A stretch of DNA of 64,000 nucleotides from JANXLS01 sp035308565 (GTDB lineage Bacteria > Planctomycetota > SZUA-567 > H5-PLA8), in NCBI GenBank assembly GCA_035308565.1, contig DATGGK010000269.1, positions 1 to 64,000 on the forward strand, read 5' to 3'. Shown in pieces: positions 9,312 through 18,569 of the stretch. Below the pieces are notes generated by a model, which was given only the letters and a program-made list of their open reading frames with translations, ran no database searches and was not told the origin of the DNA. Position 1 is the first letter of the stretch. Each line of letters begins with the position of its first letter. Both the position numbers and the translations under genes were made by a program.

Positions 9312-9491
9312 ACGTTGGACCAATCCCCTAACAATCAATCGAGTCAAGGCGTTACAGAATCCGCGCCAAGCGTCTTACCGTCCAACTTACGGTTTTCGGC
9401 TGAATTGCTGCGCGTTGTCGATGCGTGGCAGTCGCTGCCGGAACACATCCGCGCCGCAATCATGGCGCTGGCTGGAACCGTGAGGCCGTGA
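9312..9491 (+). pseudogene. Detached C-terminal tail of the island integrase
   Basis: A frame entering from the repeat as VEQCFRK continues for 59 codons to TGA at 9489-9491. Its end (VVDAWQSLPEHIRAAI) resembles the C-terminal tail I associate with tyrosine integrases of planctomycetes and verrucomicrobia; this is recollection, not a search result. The frame is the same one in which the integrase fragment at the right border enters its copy of the repeat, so joining the two ends restores one continuous integrase reading frame. It has no start codon of its own with a ribosome-binding site and is probably not translated in the integrated state. Confidence 0.6.
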
Positions 9492-9682
9492 ACAAGGCAC
9501 TGGAACTGGCGGCGAAGCTTAACGGTTTGTCTCCGCCGAGCCTTGTAGGAGGCAGCGCAATGCGGCCAGCGTCGCTCCCGCCGACCGTGGCCAGGCAGTC
9601 TACCCGCACGAACACGGGGTATGTACAGGAGTCCCACGCCTAACGGGGGTTAAGCGTCAATCTTTTGAACTTGGAGCACTGC

Positions 9683-10561
9683 ATGATCAAGGCCGCAACG
9701 ATTCACTTGGCAATTCTGCTCGGCACAGCCTTGCTCCGCGCCGGCGCTCCACTGACTGCGGCGGAGTCGATTTTGCTTTGGCCTGAGAGCGCGCCCGGCG
9801 CAAAGGGCAATGCGCCGGCCGACAAGCCGGCGATCACCGTGCATCTTCCAGCGCCTGAGAAAGCCAACGGCGCGGCGATTGTGATCTGTCCGGGCGGCGG
9901 CTACGGCGCGCTGATGATGTCCTACGAAGGGCACGATGTTGCGAAATGGCTCAACGAGCATGGCGTGGCCGGAATTGTTCTGCAATATCGCATTCACCCG
10001 TATCAGCACCCGGCGCCGCTGCTGGACGCTAAACGCGCACTGCGCATCACGCGCGCTCACGCAGCCGAATGGAAGATCGACCCGAAACGAATCGGCGTGA
10101 TGGGCTTTTCCGCGGGCGGGCATGTGGCGTCCACGTTGGGAACCCATTTCGACGCCGGCGATGCAACCGCAACCGATCCGATCGAGCGCGTGGACTGCCG
10201 CCCGGATTTCATGGTACTTGTTTATCCCGTGATCACGATGAACGAGAAAACACACGCCGGCTCCCGCGAAAACTTGCTCGGAAAGAATCCGACCGCCGTT
10301 GAAATGGATTTCCTATCGAATGAAAAGCAGGTGACCGCGAACACGCCGCCAGCCTTTTTAGTTCACTCCAAGCTGGACAAAGCCGTGTCGGTCGAAAACA
10401 GTGCGGTCTTTCACGCAGCGCTGAAAGCGCACGGTGTTACGTCGGAATTCCTCGAATTGCCAACGGGCGATCATGGTTTGGGCTGCGGCAAAGGCGAGTT
10501 GTGGGCTGAATGGGAAGCGAAGTGCCTGGAGTGGATGAAGACGAGCAAGATCATTAAATAA
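9683..10561 (+). CDS. Exported alpha/beta hydrolase, esterase-like (BD-FAE/acetylxylan-esterase type)
   Basis: A 292-residue protein; ATG 9683 is preferred to the frame start at 9665 because GGAG lies eight bases upstream and the signal peptide begins there (MIKAATIHLAILLGTALL). It has the alpha/beta-hydrolase layout: an oxyanion-hole-like CPGGGY at 69-74, the nucleophile elbow GFSAGG with Ser143, Asp232 in HSKLDKAV and His264 in GDHGLG, which together form a plausible catalytic triad. Relatives usually remove acyl or feruloyl groups from plant polysaccharides; the exact substrate is inference. It is the first cargo gene inside the island and is convergent with the sulfatase unit, consistent with carbohydrate breakdown. 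Confidence 0.85.
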   Translation: MIKAATIHLAILLGTALLRAGAPLTAAESILLWPESAPGAKGNAPADKPAITVHLPAPEKANGAAIVICPGGGYGALMMSYEGHDVAKWLNEHGVAGIVLQYRIHPYQHPAPLLDAKRALRITRAHAAEWKIDPKRIGVMGFSAGGHVASTLGTHFDAGDATATDPIERVDCRPDFMVLVYPVITMNEKTHAGSRENLLGKNPTAVEMDFLSNEKQVTANTPPAFLVHSKLDKAVSVENSAVFHAALKAHGVTSEFLELPTGDHGLGCGKGELWAEWEAKCLEWMKTSKIIK

Positions 10562-10685
10562 TCGCCGACGCAGATCATCATGCCACACGAGACGAATTTC
10601 CGACTCGATCATCTTCCACGGCAGCGCGGCGATGATCGTGTTTTAATCACGCCGCACAGGCGGACGGCGCGCGCTCTTTTAACTC

Positions 10686-11897
10686 TCACGGAGTCTTCTG
10701 CGGTGCCGGCGGCGGCTTGTTTGCCCGCGCCGCTTCCGCCATCTTTTTCTGCCCCGCCGCGATGAACTCGGTGATGTCGAACCCAAGCGGCTGGCCATTC
10801 GCGTACTTTGTCCGCGCGGACCGCAGCGCGGCTTCGGCGCCTTCAGGCAGCTTGTCCTGCCACCAATTCATCTGCTCGCTGTAGCACCAGACGTACTCGT
10901 CGCTGGTCGTCAGCGCGTAATAGGCGTTGTGCTCGAACCAGCGCAACCGGTCGGCCGGCGTTAAATAGAACGAGAGAAACTTCTCGGGCGGCTTGCGCGT
11001 CGCCAGCACCTGGTCCATGTACAACGCCGAACCAGCCTGGAACGTGAGCGCATGTTTCGTGCGCAGAGCGGCCGGCACCAACGCGAGCGAGCGCTGTTTC
11101 ATCAGATGATAGGCGCGGAAGAAAGCCTCGCGCGTGGTGAAATAGTAGGCCGGCTCGTAGCCGTCGATGATGCGCACGTCAGGCCCTGCGGCCTCCAACG
11201 CGCCGTTCCAGAACGCGGAGAGCAAGGCCCAGTGTTGCTTGGAAAGCTGCTGTTGGCGCGCCTGGGTATCCCGCATGTCCAGCAACGCGTCGAAAAGACT
11301 CTGGTGGAAAAACGTCAGCAGGCGCACACCAGGCAATTCGGTCTGGAGCGCCGTCATGAATTGCGCGCCGCGTTTGCTGACCTGCGCTTCGACCTCGGCG
11401 AAACTGCGGTTCTTATACGCGTCGGAGTAGGCCCATGGATTGTCGCCGTAGGGTTCGGGGTCGAAGACGATGCCCACACAGCGCCCGATTCGCGCCGCCT
11501 TGGCGCTCAAGCGGAGGTTGCCGGAAATACAAGTCCACTGTTCGTCGTTGAACCAGTCCATCTTCCAGTTGTTGGCCGCGTAAAGGCAGAGGAAATTATC
11601 GGTAAACGTCCGCCACTCAATGGCGGCCAGATCGTCGAGTTGCGGCTTGAGTTGCGCCTCGTCCCACGGACGCGGGTCGAAGGCGTGGTTCCACTCGCGC
11701 AGCCTGAAGATGACGCCATCGAACGGCTTTTGTTCCATGCTGCGGATGTCTTTACGAACCTGGTCGGGATACGGCACGTCCCAGCCATACTCGACCAGCT
11801 TCTTGACCGGGCGTTCCGGGGCGGATGTCTGGGCGGTTAACGCGGCCAGCGGCGCCAGCAGAATGACGGCGAGGGCAGCCATGACAGGCCGATACAT
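10686..11897 (-). CDS. Secreted protein of unknown function, possibly a glycosidase-like barrel
   Basis: A 403-residue protein with a signal peptide (MAALAVILLAPLAALTA). The start ATG follows the stop codon of the sulfatase gene without a gap (TAGATG), implying translational coupling; an internal Met six codons in is an alternative. Conserved-looking stretches such as FDGVIFRLREWNHAF, VFDPEPYGDNPWAYSDAY and DGYEPAYYFTTREAFFRAY, rich in aromatic and acidic residues, resemble uncharacterised glycoside-hydrolase-like TIM barrels, but no catalytic pair can be assigned with confidence. As the last gene of a three-gene unit with a sulfatase and a beta-helix protein, it may help degrade the same sulfated or acidic polysaccharide. 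The 5' codons are nearly identical to part of the sulfatase signal-peptide region. Confidence 0.8.
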   Translation of the reverse strand: MYRPVMAALAVILLAPLAALTAQTSAPERPVKKLVEYGWDVPYPDQVRKDIRSMEQKPFDGVIFRLREWNHAFDPRPWDEAQLKPQLDDLAAIEWRTFTDNFLCLYAANNWKMDWFNDEQWTCISGNLRLSAKAARIGRCVGIVFDPEPYGDNPWAYSDAYKNRSFAEVEAQVSKRGAQFMTALQTELPGVRLLTFFHQSLFDALLDMRDTQARQQQLSKQHWALLSAFWNGALEAAGPDVRIIDGYEPAYYFTTREAFFRAYHLMKQRSLALVPAALRTKHALTFQAGSALYMDQVLATRKPPEKFLSFYLTPADRLRWFEHNAYYALTTSDEYVWCYSEQMNWWQDKLPEGAEAALRSARTKYANGQPLGFDITEFIAAGQKKMAEAARANKPPPAPQKTP

Positions 11898-13298
11898 CTA
11901 TTCCTCGTTTCCCTTCTTGTCCTGAACCGGAGCCTCGGCAACCGGCAATTTGTTCGCGGCAAACCAGTCGTCGTGAAGTTTGCGAAGCCGCTGCACGATG
12001 TCGGGATGCTGCGCGGCGAAATTGGTCTTCTCCGAAACATCCGTCGCAAGGTTTGAGAGGAAGAATTGCTTGTCGTCGGCCGCCAGGTTCGGATCGGGCG
12101 CAGCCTGCACGTTGCCGATGAGTTTCCAGTCGCCTTGGCGAACGGCCCATTGCGGCTGCTTGCTGCCGCCGACGTGCCAGTGCAACACGTCATGCGGCGA
12201 TGGCGCGTTTATCGAACGAATCACCGGCACGATGCTGCGGCCATCGATATCCGTGTTGAGCATCTTTATTTCGCACAACTCCGCGAGCGTTGGCATCCAG
12301 TCGCACGCATGGACGACCTGCCGGCGCGTTTCGCCTTCCGGCAGATGCCCCGGCCACGCGATCATTCCGGGCAAGCGGATGCCGCCCTCGAACAGGCTGA
12401 ATTTCTGCCCGCGATACGCCCCGGCGCTGCCGCCGCCAAAGTGCGCGCGCTCCTCCGTCGAATGGCCGTTGTCGGACTGGAAGACGATGATGGTGTTCTG
12501 GCGCAGGCCGAGGTCATCGACTTTCTTCAGCAGCGCACCGACGCGTTCGTCGCAGGAAGCCAGAAACGCCGCGTAAAGGTTGCGCGGATACGGCAGGTTT
12601 TTGTAATGCTCCAACCACTTCGGCTCGCCCTGATAAGGATAATGCGGCATGTTCAAAGCGAAGTAGACGAAGAACGGCTTGGCCCGGTTCTGTTCGATGA
12701 ACTGCGACGCTTCTTCGAGCATCAAGTCGGGAAAATAGCGGCCGGGGTATTGCACTTCCACGCCGTTGCGGAAAAGATCGTGGCGCGCGGGTCCGGCCCA
12801 ATTAAAAAAATGGGAGTAATTGTCGATGCAGCCGCCCATGTGGCCGAACGAGTAGTCGAACCCCTGGGCATTGGGCATCGTGTCGGTGGTGTAGCCCAGA
12901 TGCCACTTTCCGATGTGCGCGGTCGTGTAGCCCGCAGCTTTGAACATTTTCGCCAGAGTGATCTGCGAGCTGGGCATCGCGCCCTTGCCATTCGGTTGCG
13001 ACGCGGCGTTGCCAATCAATCCGGCGCGCAGCGGATAACGCCCTGTCAACAATCCCGCACGCGACGGCGAACACACCGGCGCCGCCGCATAAAACTGCGT
13101 GAACCGCACCCCGCGCGCCGCGATGGAATCGATAGCCGGTGTTTGCAAATCCGTCGCCCCGTAACAGCCGGCGTCGGCGGCGCCTTGATCGTCGGTGACG
13201 ATGAGGAGGACATTGGGCTTTAGCGCGTCAGCGCCGCACAATGCGGCCAGCGGCGCCAGCAGAATGGCGGTTATTAGGACTGAGAGGGTGTGTTTCAT
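11898..13298 (-). CDS. Secreted type I sulfatase
   Basis: A 466-residue member of the formylglycine-dependent sulfatase family, which hydrolyses sulfate esters. The N-terminus is a signal peptide (VLITAILLAPLAALCGAD; the Cys could also be a weak lipobox). The metal-binding DD pair lies at 36-37 in VTDDQG, the modification motif CSPSR at 76-80 (Cys76 is the residue converted to formylglycine), GKWHLG with Lys131/His133, and a second metal site in SDNGH. These are the expected active-site residues. The family needs a formylglycine-generating enzyme, which is not in the window. It lies 11 bp after the beta-helix gene and is coupled to the downstream unknown gene, so it probably desulfates a polysaccharide attacked by the unit. 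Confidence 0.95.
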   Translation of the reverse strand: MKHTLSVLITAILLAPLAALCGADALKPNVLLIVTDDQGAADAGCYGATDLQTPAIDSIAARGVRFTQFYAAAPVCSPSRAGLLTGRYPLRAGLIGNAASQPNGKGAMPSSQITLAKMFKAAGYTTAHIGKWHLGYTTDTMPNAQGFDYSFGHMGGCIDNYSHFFNWAGPARHDLFRNGVEVQYPGRYFPDLMLEEASQFIEQNRAKPFFVYFALNMPHYPYQGEPKWLEHYKNLPYPRNLYAAFLASCDERVGALLKKVDDLGLRQNTIIVFQSDNGHSTEERAHFGGGSAGAYRGQKFSLFEGGIRLPGMIAWPGHLPEGETRRQVVHACDWMPTLAELCEIKMLNTDIDGRSIVPVIRSINAPSPHDVLHWHVGGSKQPQWAVRQGDWKLIGNVQAAPDPNLAADDKQFFLSNLATDVSEKTNFAAQHPDIVQRLRKLHDDWFAANKLPVAEAPVQDKKGNEE

Positions 13299-13309
13299 GT
13301 GTTGGTTAC

Positions 13310-15754
13310 TCAGAAGCCCACTGCGCCATCGGTTGCGCCTTCAATGTAGTGCTCGGCACCGGACTCCTTTTGGCCATTGAGCGAATTGTCCCAGAAGAGC
13401 ATGCCCTGATAGCCCGATTCGAAGTCCAGAGGTTTGGCGCCGGGAACCGCTTGGAAATGGCATCCCGAGAACACTTCCCACCGGCAGGCAGGCGGCGATT
13501 GTACTTTGAGCAACGCTGCTTTAGGCAACCAGTGCACGCTGCCTCCGGTCGTTTCCAACACGCTATTGTTAAATATACTCGTGGCGCGGTTGAACTCGCA
13601 ACCGACAAAGCGTTGGCCGACCAGAAGGGGCGGCGTCTGCTGCATCTGGTCGGCCATACGGGAGGCCCCAAGATTGATGCCCATGCCGTCGTCGAACCGG
13701 CAGCCGCGCACCAGCGTGTGGTATTCCGGCCCCGTGACGAGGCGGTTTGTATCCGCGACATTCTGCCGGGCGTTGAATTCAACCCCCATTTTCGTGCGCA
13801 GGCCCACGAAGTGCTCCACGACGTTTTCCAGCCCGCCGCCAAAGAATTCGATCCCGCCCAGCGTGTCGCGTCCGTATTGGTTCAAAATAATGTTCTCGAA
13901 GAAGAACTGTCGTGCGACGACCTGCGACTGAGTGTCGGGCTGAACGGTCCACGGCTCGGAGAGCGTGATCCGTTTGTCTGTGTTGCTCAGGATGCGGCGG
14001 AAGCCGCCGAATCCGCGGCCCGCCATCACCACGACGAAGCGGTCGGCAAGTTGGTCCGGTTTGAGCCGCGCTTCGGGCACTTCGAGCCAGTCGGGGCCGA
14101 CGGCTGCTGGACGGCCGAACCAGTTTTCCGAGCCTGCCTCGACTCCTTCAAAGAGCGCGCTTTCGCCGGCGCCTTCCACGCTTCCTCCGTCAACGACCTG
14201 GTTGCGATAGATCAGATTTTGTTCGAGCGGCCCGAACCAGGGTCCGCAGGTGAAGCCGCGGTTGCTTTCTTCGCAGTGGTTGTATTCGACGATGCAGTAC
14301 TTGCCCAGGAGCCAGCCCATGCCGCTGGTGCCGTAACGGCCGATCGTGGGCTTATAGTGATTGTAACTGGTAAGGCAGCGCAAGGCCGGCCCGATGACGC
14401 TCATGCCCTCGACGCCGCGCAGCTCACAGTGACTGACCGTGCACTGTTGAGTAGGTCCCAGGAAACAGAGGCACCCGCCCGCCGGAACCCAACCGGTCTT
14501 CGGGCTGATCCAGGCCGCCTCGCCTTGTTCGACCCAGCACTGGGTGATGACCACATTGTGGACGGCGTCGCGGCGGCCGGCTCCGAGAACGCCCCAGCTA
14601 CAGCCGTGACCGGTCTCGATCCGCAACCCGGTAATGGTCGTATCGGCGATCACATGGATCAGCGGCGTCGCCCGGTGCTGGCGGAACAGCGGTTCATAGT
14701 CCTTGGCGCTGCCCGCCAGCGGACCGTCCACGGGAAACTTCAACTCAAAAGGTCGGTCCGGGTTGGCGCGGAGGGTCGCCAGTTGCCACCCCGGGCCCAC
14801 GAGGCTGACGCCCGGCGGCACCTGGATCGGCCGGCTGACGAGATACGTGCCCGGGCCGAAGAGCACCCGGGCCGGCGTTTGCCGGGCCGCCTCCGAAATG
14901 GCTTTGAGCACGGACTCGGTGTCGTCTTGGGTGCCAGACCCATCGGCCCCGAATTTTGCAACGGGCAGTTCCGCTACCTTTACCGCCTGTGGTTTGGCCA
15001 CGGTCAGATTCAAAGGCCCCGCCACACCCAACGCGCCGGCCTGGCCCACGTAGACGTAGGCCCGGTAACTGCCGCTGGGCGCATTGCCGGGAATCTGCAC
15101 GCGGAGCACATAATCCATCTCGTAGTTCAAGTGGTTCTGGAAATCGCCTTCGGCAAAACCGACGTCGGCCTCGATCGGCTCGCCGCCGTCCGCCGGCGCC
15201 AGCCAGACCGAGGTTTTCGGCTGATAGAGATTGGCCACTAAGTTTCGGCCGACGATCCGCACCACCTGACCGGGCTCGACCGTTTCATGGTCCAGGAAAA
15301 ACATCCGGGGCCGGTTGGTGACGTAGGGCCGCGAAGTTCCATCGGCGGTCTGGACCCAGAGTACCTTGATCCAGCCGTCGCGATAAATACAACCGATTGT
15401 CTGCGGGCTCACCGCGCGGAGCCGATCGGTCAACAGTCGGGCCTCGGCGGGCGGCACGGCGGAGGGCGTCGCTCCCTGACGGATGAACTCGGCAACGACC
15501 GCCGCCGCCGGCCGGTTGTCCTTCGGGTCCCAGGCGAGAACTTTCAGATTGCGTCCCTGGAAGCCTTCGCCGAAGAGGTAACACGCTTCCCAATGCCGGG
15601 CACCCTCGCTTACATAGGTGATTTGCGGGGCATTGCCGTCGGGATTCGAAGCCAATGGAACGGTGGTATCGGCGGCATACAGCGCAGCCGGCGGAACCAG
15701 GAGCATGGCGGCGACGGCCAAAACAGTGAAGCGCGGGGTTGCGACAAATCTCAT
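13310..15754 (-). CDS. Secreted right-handed beta-helix protein (pectate-lyase-3-like)
   Basis: An 814-residue protein. ATG 15754 is chosen because GTGGAG lies about seven bases upstream; an ATG at 15775 would add seven residues. Signal peptide FTVLAVAAMLLVPPAALYA. After an N-terminal beta-rich region (to about 270) comes the typical start of a pectate-lyase-3/rhamnogalacturonase-like beta-helix (KFGADGSGTQDDTESVLKA, then FGPGTYLVSRPIQVPPGVSL), followed by many parallel-helix-like repeats ending with short CEFNRATSIFNN-type strands. It likely binds or cleaves a polysaccharide outside the cell; the catalytic residues cannot be identified by eye. It is first in a unit with the sulfatase (11 bp downstream), suggesting a sulfated or uronic-acid-containing substrate. 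Confidence 0.85.
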   Translation of the reverse strand: MRFVATPRFTVLAVAAMLLVPPAALYAADTTVPLASNPDGNAPQITYVSEGARHWEACYLFGEGFQGRNLKVLAWDPKDNRPAAAVVAEFIRQGATPSAVPPAEARLLTDRLRAVSPQTIGCIYRDGWIKVLWVQTADGTSRPYVTNRPRMFFLDHETVEPGQVVRIVGRNLVANLYQPKTSVWLAPADGGEPIEADVGFAEGDFQNHLNYEMDYVLRVQIPGNAPSGSYRAYVYVGQAGALGVAGPLNLTVAKPQAVKVAELPVAKFGADGSGTQDDTESVLKAISEAARQTPARVLFGPGTYLVSRPIQVPPGVSLVGPGWQLATLRANPDRPFELKFPVDGPLAGSAKDYEPLFRQHRATPLIHVIADTTITGLRIETGHGCSWGVLGAGRRDAVHNVVITQCWVEQGEAAWISPKTGWVPAGGCLCFLGPTQQCTVSHCELRGVEGMSVIGPALRCLTSYNHYKPTIGRYGTSGMGWLLGKYCIVEYNHCEESNRGFTCGPWFGPLEQNLIYRNQVVDGGSVEGAGESALFEGVEAGSENWFGRPAAVGPDWLEVPEARLKPDQLADRFVVVMAGRGFGGFRRILSNTDKRITLSEPWTVQPDTQSQVVARQFFFENIILNQYGRDTLGGIEFFGGGLENVVEHFVGLRTKMGVEFNARQNVADTNRLVTGPEYHTLVRGCRFDDGMGINLGASRMADQMQQTPPLLVGQRFVGCEFNRATSIFNNSVLETTGGSVHWLPKAALLKVQSPPACRWEVFSGCHFQAVPGAKPLDFESGYQGMLFWDNSLNGQKESGAEHYIEGATDGAVGF

Positions 15755-16050
15755 GTATGGCTCCACTTTTTTCATGGATGTAGAATATTGATATTCGCTG
15801 CTGACACTACACCGAATTCAGTCGGAGCGAACGGAACGCGGGGGATCGTGCTCGTTGTCTGGCTCGGCCACTAGCGAAAGCGTGTCACCCGGCCGCATCA
15901 TTTCCAACGCAGGCGGCCGTTCTCGTCGCGAGGCGCTTGCGAACTTCGCCCTTCGTTTCTGGACGTTTCACCGAATCACGTTAGTTTTATTTTTCATCTT
16001 TCGTTATAAGACGAACTTGAATTCTGAACGCACGCTCGGAAATCTTCCGC

Positions 16051-17670
16051 ATGGCCCGCGCCAAGTCCGCACCCGCGCCGAATCAATCGGGCGCCAATCT
16101 CGGTTTTGAAGCCAAGCTCTGGCTGGCCGCGGACAAGCTGCGCAACAACATGGACGCGGCGGAATACAAGCACGTCGTGCTCGGCCTGATTTTCCTGAAA
16201 TACATCTCCGATTCGTTCGAGGAACACCACGCCAAGCTGCTCGCCGGCAAGGGCGATTACGACGGGGCGAATCCGGAGGACCGCGACGAATATCTCGCGG
16301 CGAATGTGTTCTGGGTGCCGAAGGAGGCCCGCTGGTCGTTCCTTCAGGCGCACGCAAAATCCGGCTGGAAGGAACCGAAATCAGGGCGCACGAAGGACAT
16401 TGGCGCGCTCGTCGATGATGCCATGACGGCCATCGAAACGGACAACCCGCGCATGAAAGGCGCGCTCAACAAAAATTACGGACGCGCCGATCTCGACAAG
16501 CAGCGCCTCGGCGAACTGATCGACCTCATCGGCTCGATCCGGCTCATTGAAGTCGGCAGCCGCTCAAAGGACCTGCTGGGCCGCGTCTTTGAATATTTCC
16601 TCACGCAGTTCGCCAGCGCCGAAGGCAAGAACGGCGGGCAATTCTACACGCCGCAATGCGTCGTGCGCGTGCTTGTCGAAATGCTCGCGCCCTACAAGGG
16701 CCGCATTTACGATCCGTGCTGCGGTTCCGGCGGCATGTTCGTGCAGTCGGAGAAATTCGTCGAGGCGCACGGCGGCAAGCTCGGCGACATCAGCATCTAT
16801 GGCCAGGAAAGCAACCCGACCACGCGCCGCCTCGCGGTGATGAACCTCGCGCTGCGCGGCATCGAAGCCGACTTCGGCGCCGAGCACGCCGACACGTTCC
16901 GCCGCGACCTGCATCCCGACCTGCGCGCCGATTTTTGTCTTGCCAATCCGCCCTTCAACGACTCCGACTGGTTCCGCAAGGACGACGACGTGCGTTGGCA
17001 GTTCGGCGTGCCGCCCAAGGGCAACGCCAATTTCGCCTGGGTGCAGCATTTCATCCACCACCTTGCGCCGCAGGGCATGGCCGGCTTCGTGCTCGCCAAC
17101 GGCAGCATGTCGTCGAACCAATCCGGCGAAGGGGAGATTCGCAAAGCGATCGTCGAGACCGATCTTGTGGACTGCATGGTCGCGATGCCCGGCCAGCTTT
17201 TTTACAGCACGCAGATTCCCGTCTGCCTCTGGTTTCTCGCGAAGAACAAGCAGGGGGCACCCTCTCCCTCTGGGAGAGGGCAGGGTGAGGGCCGCCGCGA
17301 CCGCCGAAAGCAGACGCTCTTCATCGACGCCCGCAAACTCGGCACGCTGATCGACCGCGTGCACCGCGAACTGACCGACGCGGACCTCCAGAAAATCGTC
17401 TCCACCTACCACGCGTGGCGCGGCGAAAAAGGCGCGGGCAAATACGCGGATGTGGCCGGCTACTGCAAATCGGCCACGACCGCGGAAATTGCCGCGCACG
17501 GGCACGTGCTCACGCCGGGGCGCTACGTCGGCGCGGAGGAAATCGAGGACGACGGGGAGCCGTTCGAAGAGAAGATGAAGCGGCTGGCGGCGGAGTATCG
17601 GGCGCAGTGCGCGGAAGGGGCGAAGCTGGAGCTGGCGATTGCGGCGAATTTGAAGGGGCTGGGGTTTTGA
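16051..17670 (+). CDS. hsdM: Type I restriction-modification DNA methyltransferase (M subunit)
   Basis: A 539-residue N6-adenine methyltransferase. The N-terminal HsdM domain (LWLAADKLRNNMDAAEYKH) precedes the catalytic domain with the AdoMet motif DPCCGSGGM at 221-229 and the catalytic NPPF at 299-302; GQFYTP at 196-201 is also typical. With HsdS it methylates the recognition sequence and with HsdR forms the restriction complex. A family C palindromic repeat is inserted in frame, read as GAPSPSGRGQGEG near 402-414, between two conserved segments; this suggests a tolerated surface insertion. The usual C-terminal motif (KLELAIAANLKGLGF) ends the protein. It is the first gene of hsdM, four-helix-bundle gene, hsdS, fic, hsdR. 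Confidence 0.95.
   Translation: MARAKSAPAPNQSGANLGFEAKLWLAADKLRNNMDAAEYKHVVLGLIFLKYISDSFEEHHAKLLAGKGDYDGANPEDRDEYLAANVFWVPKEARWSFLQAHAKSGWKEPKSGRTKDIGALVDDAMTAIETDNPRMKGALNKNYGRADLDKQRLGELIDLIGSIRLIEVGSRSKDLLGRVFEYFLTQFASAEGKNGGQFYTPQCVVRVLVEMLAPYKGRIYDPCCGSGGMFVQSEKFVEAHGGKLGDISIYGQESNPTTRRLAVMNLALRGIEADFGAEHADTFRRDLHPDLRADFCLANPPFNDSDWFRKDDDVRWQFGVPPKGNANFAWVQHFIHHLAPQGMAGFVLANGSMSSNQSGEGEIRKAIVETDLVDCMVAMPGQLFYSTQIPVCLWFLAKNKQGAPSPSGRGQGEGRRDRRKQTLFIDARKLGTLIDRVHRELTDADLQKIVSTYHAWRGEKGAGKYADVAGYCKSATTAEIAAHGHVLTPGRYVGAEEIEDDGEPFEEKMKRLAAEYRAQCAEGAKLELAIAANLKGLGF
17258..17292. repeat. Palindromic repeat, family C, inside hsdM
   Basis: CACCCTCTCCC and GGGAGAGGGCAGGGTG form an imperfect hairpin. 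It is translated in frame as SPSGRGQGEG and interrupts an otherwise conserved part of HsdM; a related palindrome lies at 8252. Confidence 0.8.
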
Positions 17671-17725
17671 GGATTTGAGGTGGTCGCAAATTGCGACCAC
17701 ATCGAATGATCAGGAGGGCGCGGGG

Positions 17726-18454
17726 ATGGCAGCGCGAAATTCCAATAGGACGAAGGGGACTAATAGGACGAAGGGGACTGACGGAACAACTGCGTCCTCT
17801 CAGTCTCAAGCGAATAGGACATATAGGACTGAGAAGACCGATGAACCACATCCGTCTTCTCAGTCTCATCCGTCCCATTCTGAAGGTTTCATTCCCGCGC
17901 ACGGCGGCTACGAAGACCTGCTCTCCTTTCAGAAGGCCCGCATGGTCTATGACGGCACCGTGCGCTTCTGCGACCGTTTTGTGGACAAGCGCAGCCGCAC
18001 GCACGACCAGATGGTGCAGGCCGCGCGTTCCGGAAAGCAAAACATTCTCGAAGGCAGCCGGGCCAGCGGCACCTCCAAGGAGACTGAAATCAAGCTTACC
18101 AACGTGGCCCGCGCCAGCCTGGAGGAATTGCTCGAAGACTACCGCGACTATTTGCGCACCGGCAGGCACCCGCTCTGGGACAAGAACTCCGAAGAAGCGC
18201 TGTTTGTGAGAAAGCTGGGAGTTAAAGACAATGTGACTTATGAGACTTATAGGACATATATTGACACGCGTCCGGGCCACATTGTGGCCAACATTCTTAT
18301 TTGCCTGATTCACCAGACCAACTACCTGCTGGATCAGCAGCTTCGGCGCCTTGAACGCGATTTCCTCCAGGAGGGCGGCCTGCGCGAACACATGACCCGC
18401 GCGCGCCTGGCCGCTCGGGCGAAACAACAAGGGGGAGGCCTCTATGGCTCCTGA
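17726..18454 (+). CDS. Four-helix-bundle (S23-like) protein with suffix domain
   Basis: A 242-residue protein starting at ATG 17726 (GGAGG nine bases upstream). The first 50 residues are a low-complexity Arg/Thr/Gly/Ser segment encoded by short DNA repeats (NRTKGTNRTKGT). From about residue 55 it is the four-helix-bundle family related to ORFs found in 23S rRNA intervening sequences (YEDLLSFQKARMVYDGTV, QMVQAARSGKQNILEGSRAS) ending in the so-called suffix domain (LLDQQLRRLERDFLQEGGLRE). The biochemical role of this family is unknown. It sits between hsdM and hsdS, overlapping the frame that leads into hsdS; such genes are often seen in type I restriction loci of these phyla, from general knowledge. 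Confidence 0.85.
   Translation: MAARNSNRTKGTNRTKGTDGTTASSQSQANRTYRTEKTDEPHPSSQSHPSHSEGFIPAHGGYEDLLSFQKARMVYDGTVRFCDRFVDKRSRTHDQMVQAARSGKQNILEGSRASGTSKETEIKLTNVARASLEELLEDYRDYLRTGRHPLWDKNSEEALFVRKLGVKDNVTYETYRTYIDTRPGHIVANILICLIHQTNYLLDQQLRRLERDFLQEGGLREHMTRARLAARAKQQGGGLYGS
17744..17779 (+). repeat. Tandem 18-bp repeat (2 copies)
   Basis: AATAGGACGAAGGGGACT occurs twice without a gap. Variants of its TAGGAC core recur downstream (about 17813-17838 and 18243-18263), all inside the four-helix-bundle gene. Confidence 0.8.
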
Positions 18455-18569
18455 TTGCCATCAGTCACATCCGTCCTATTCGTCACACAGCGCCGCGGAA
18501 CAACACAGGCAGTTCGACGAGCCCGCGAAACTGGAGCAGGCCATTAAAGCCAACCTGAGGGGCTGTGAT

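Noticed and set aside
13241..15241. Plus-strand open frame of 666 codons
   Set aside because: Antisense to the beta-helix gene, which has a signal peptide, ribosome-binding site and recognisable domain.
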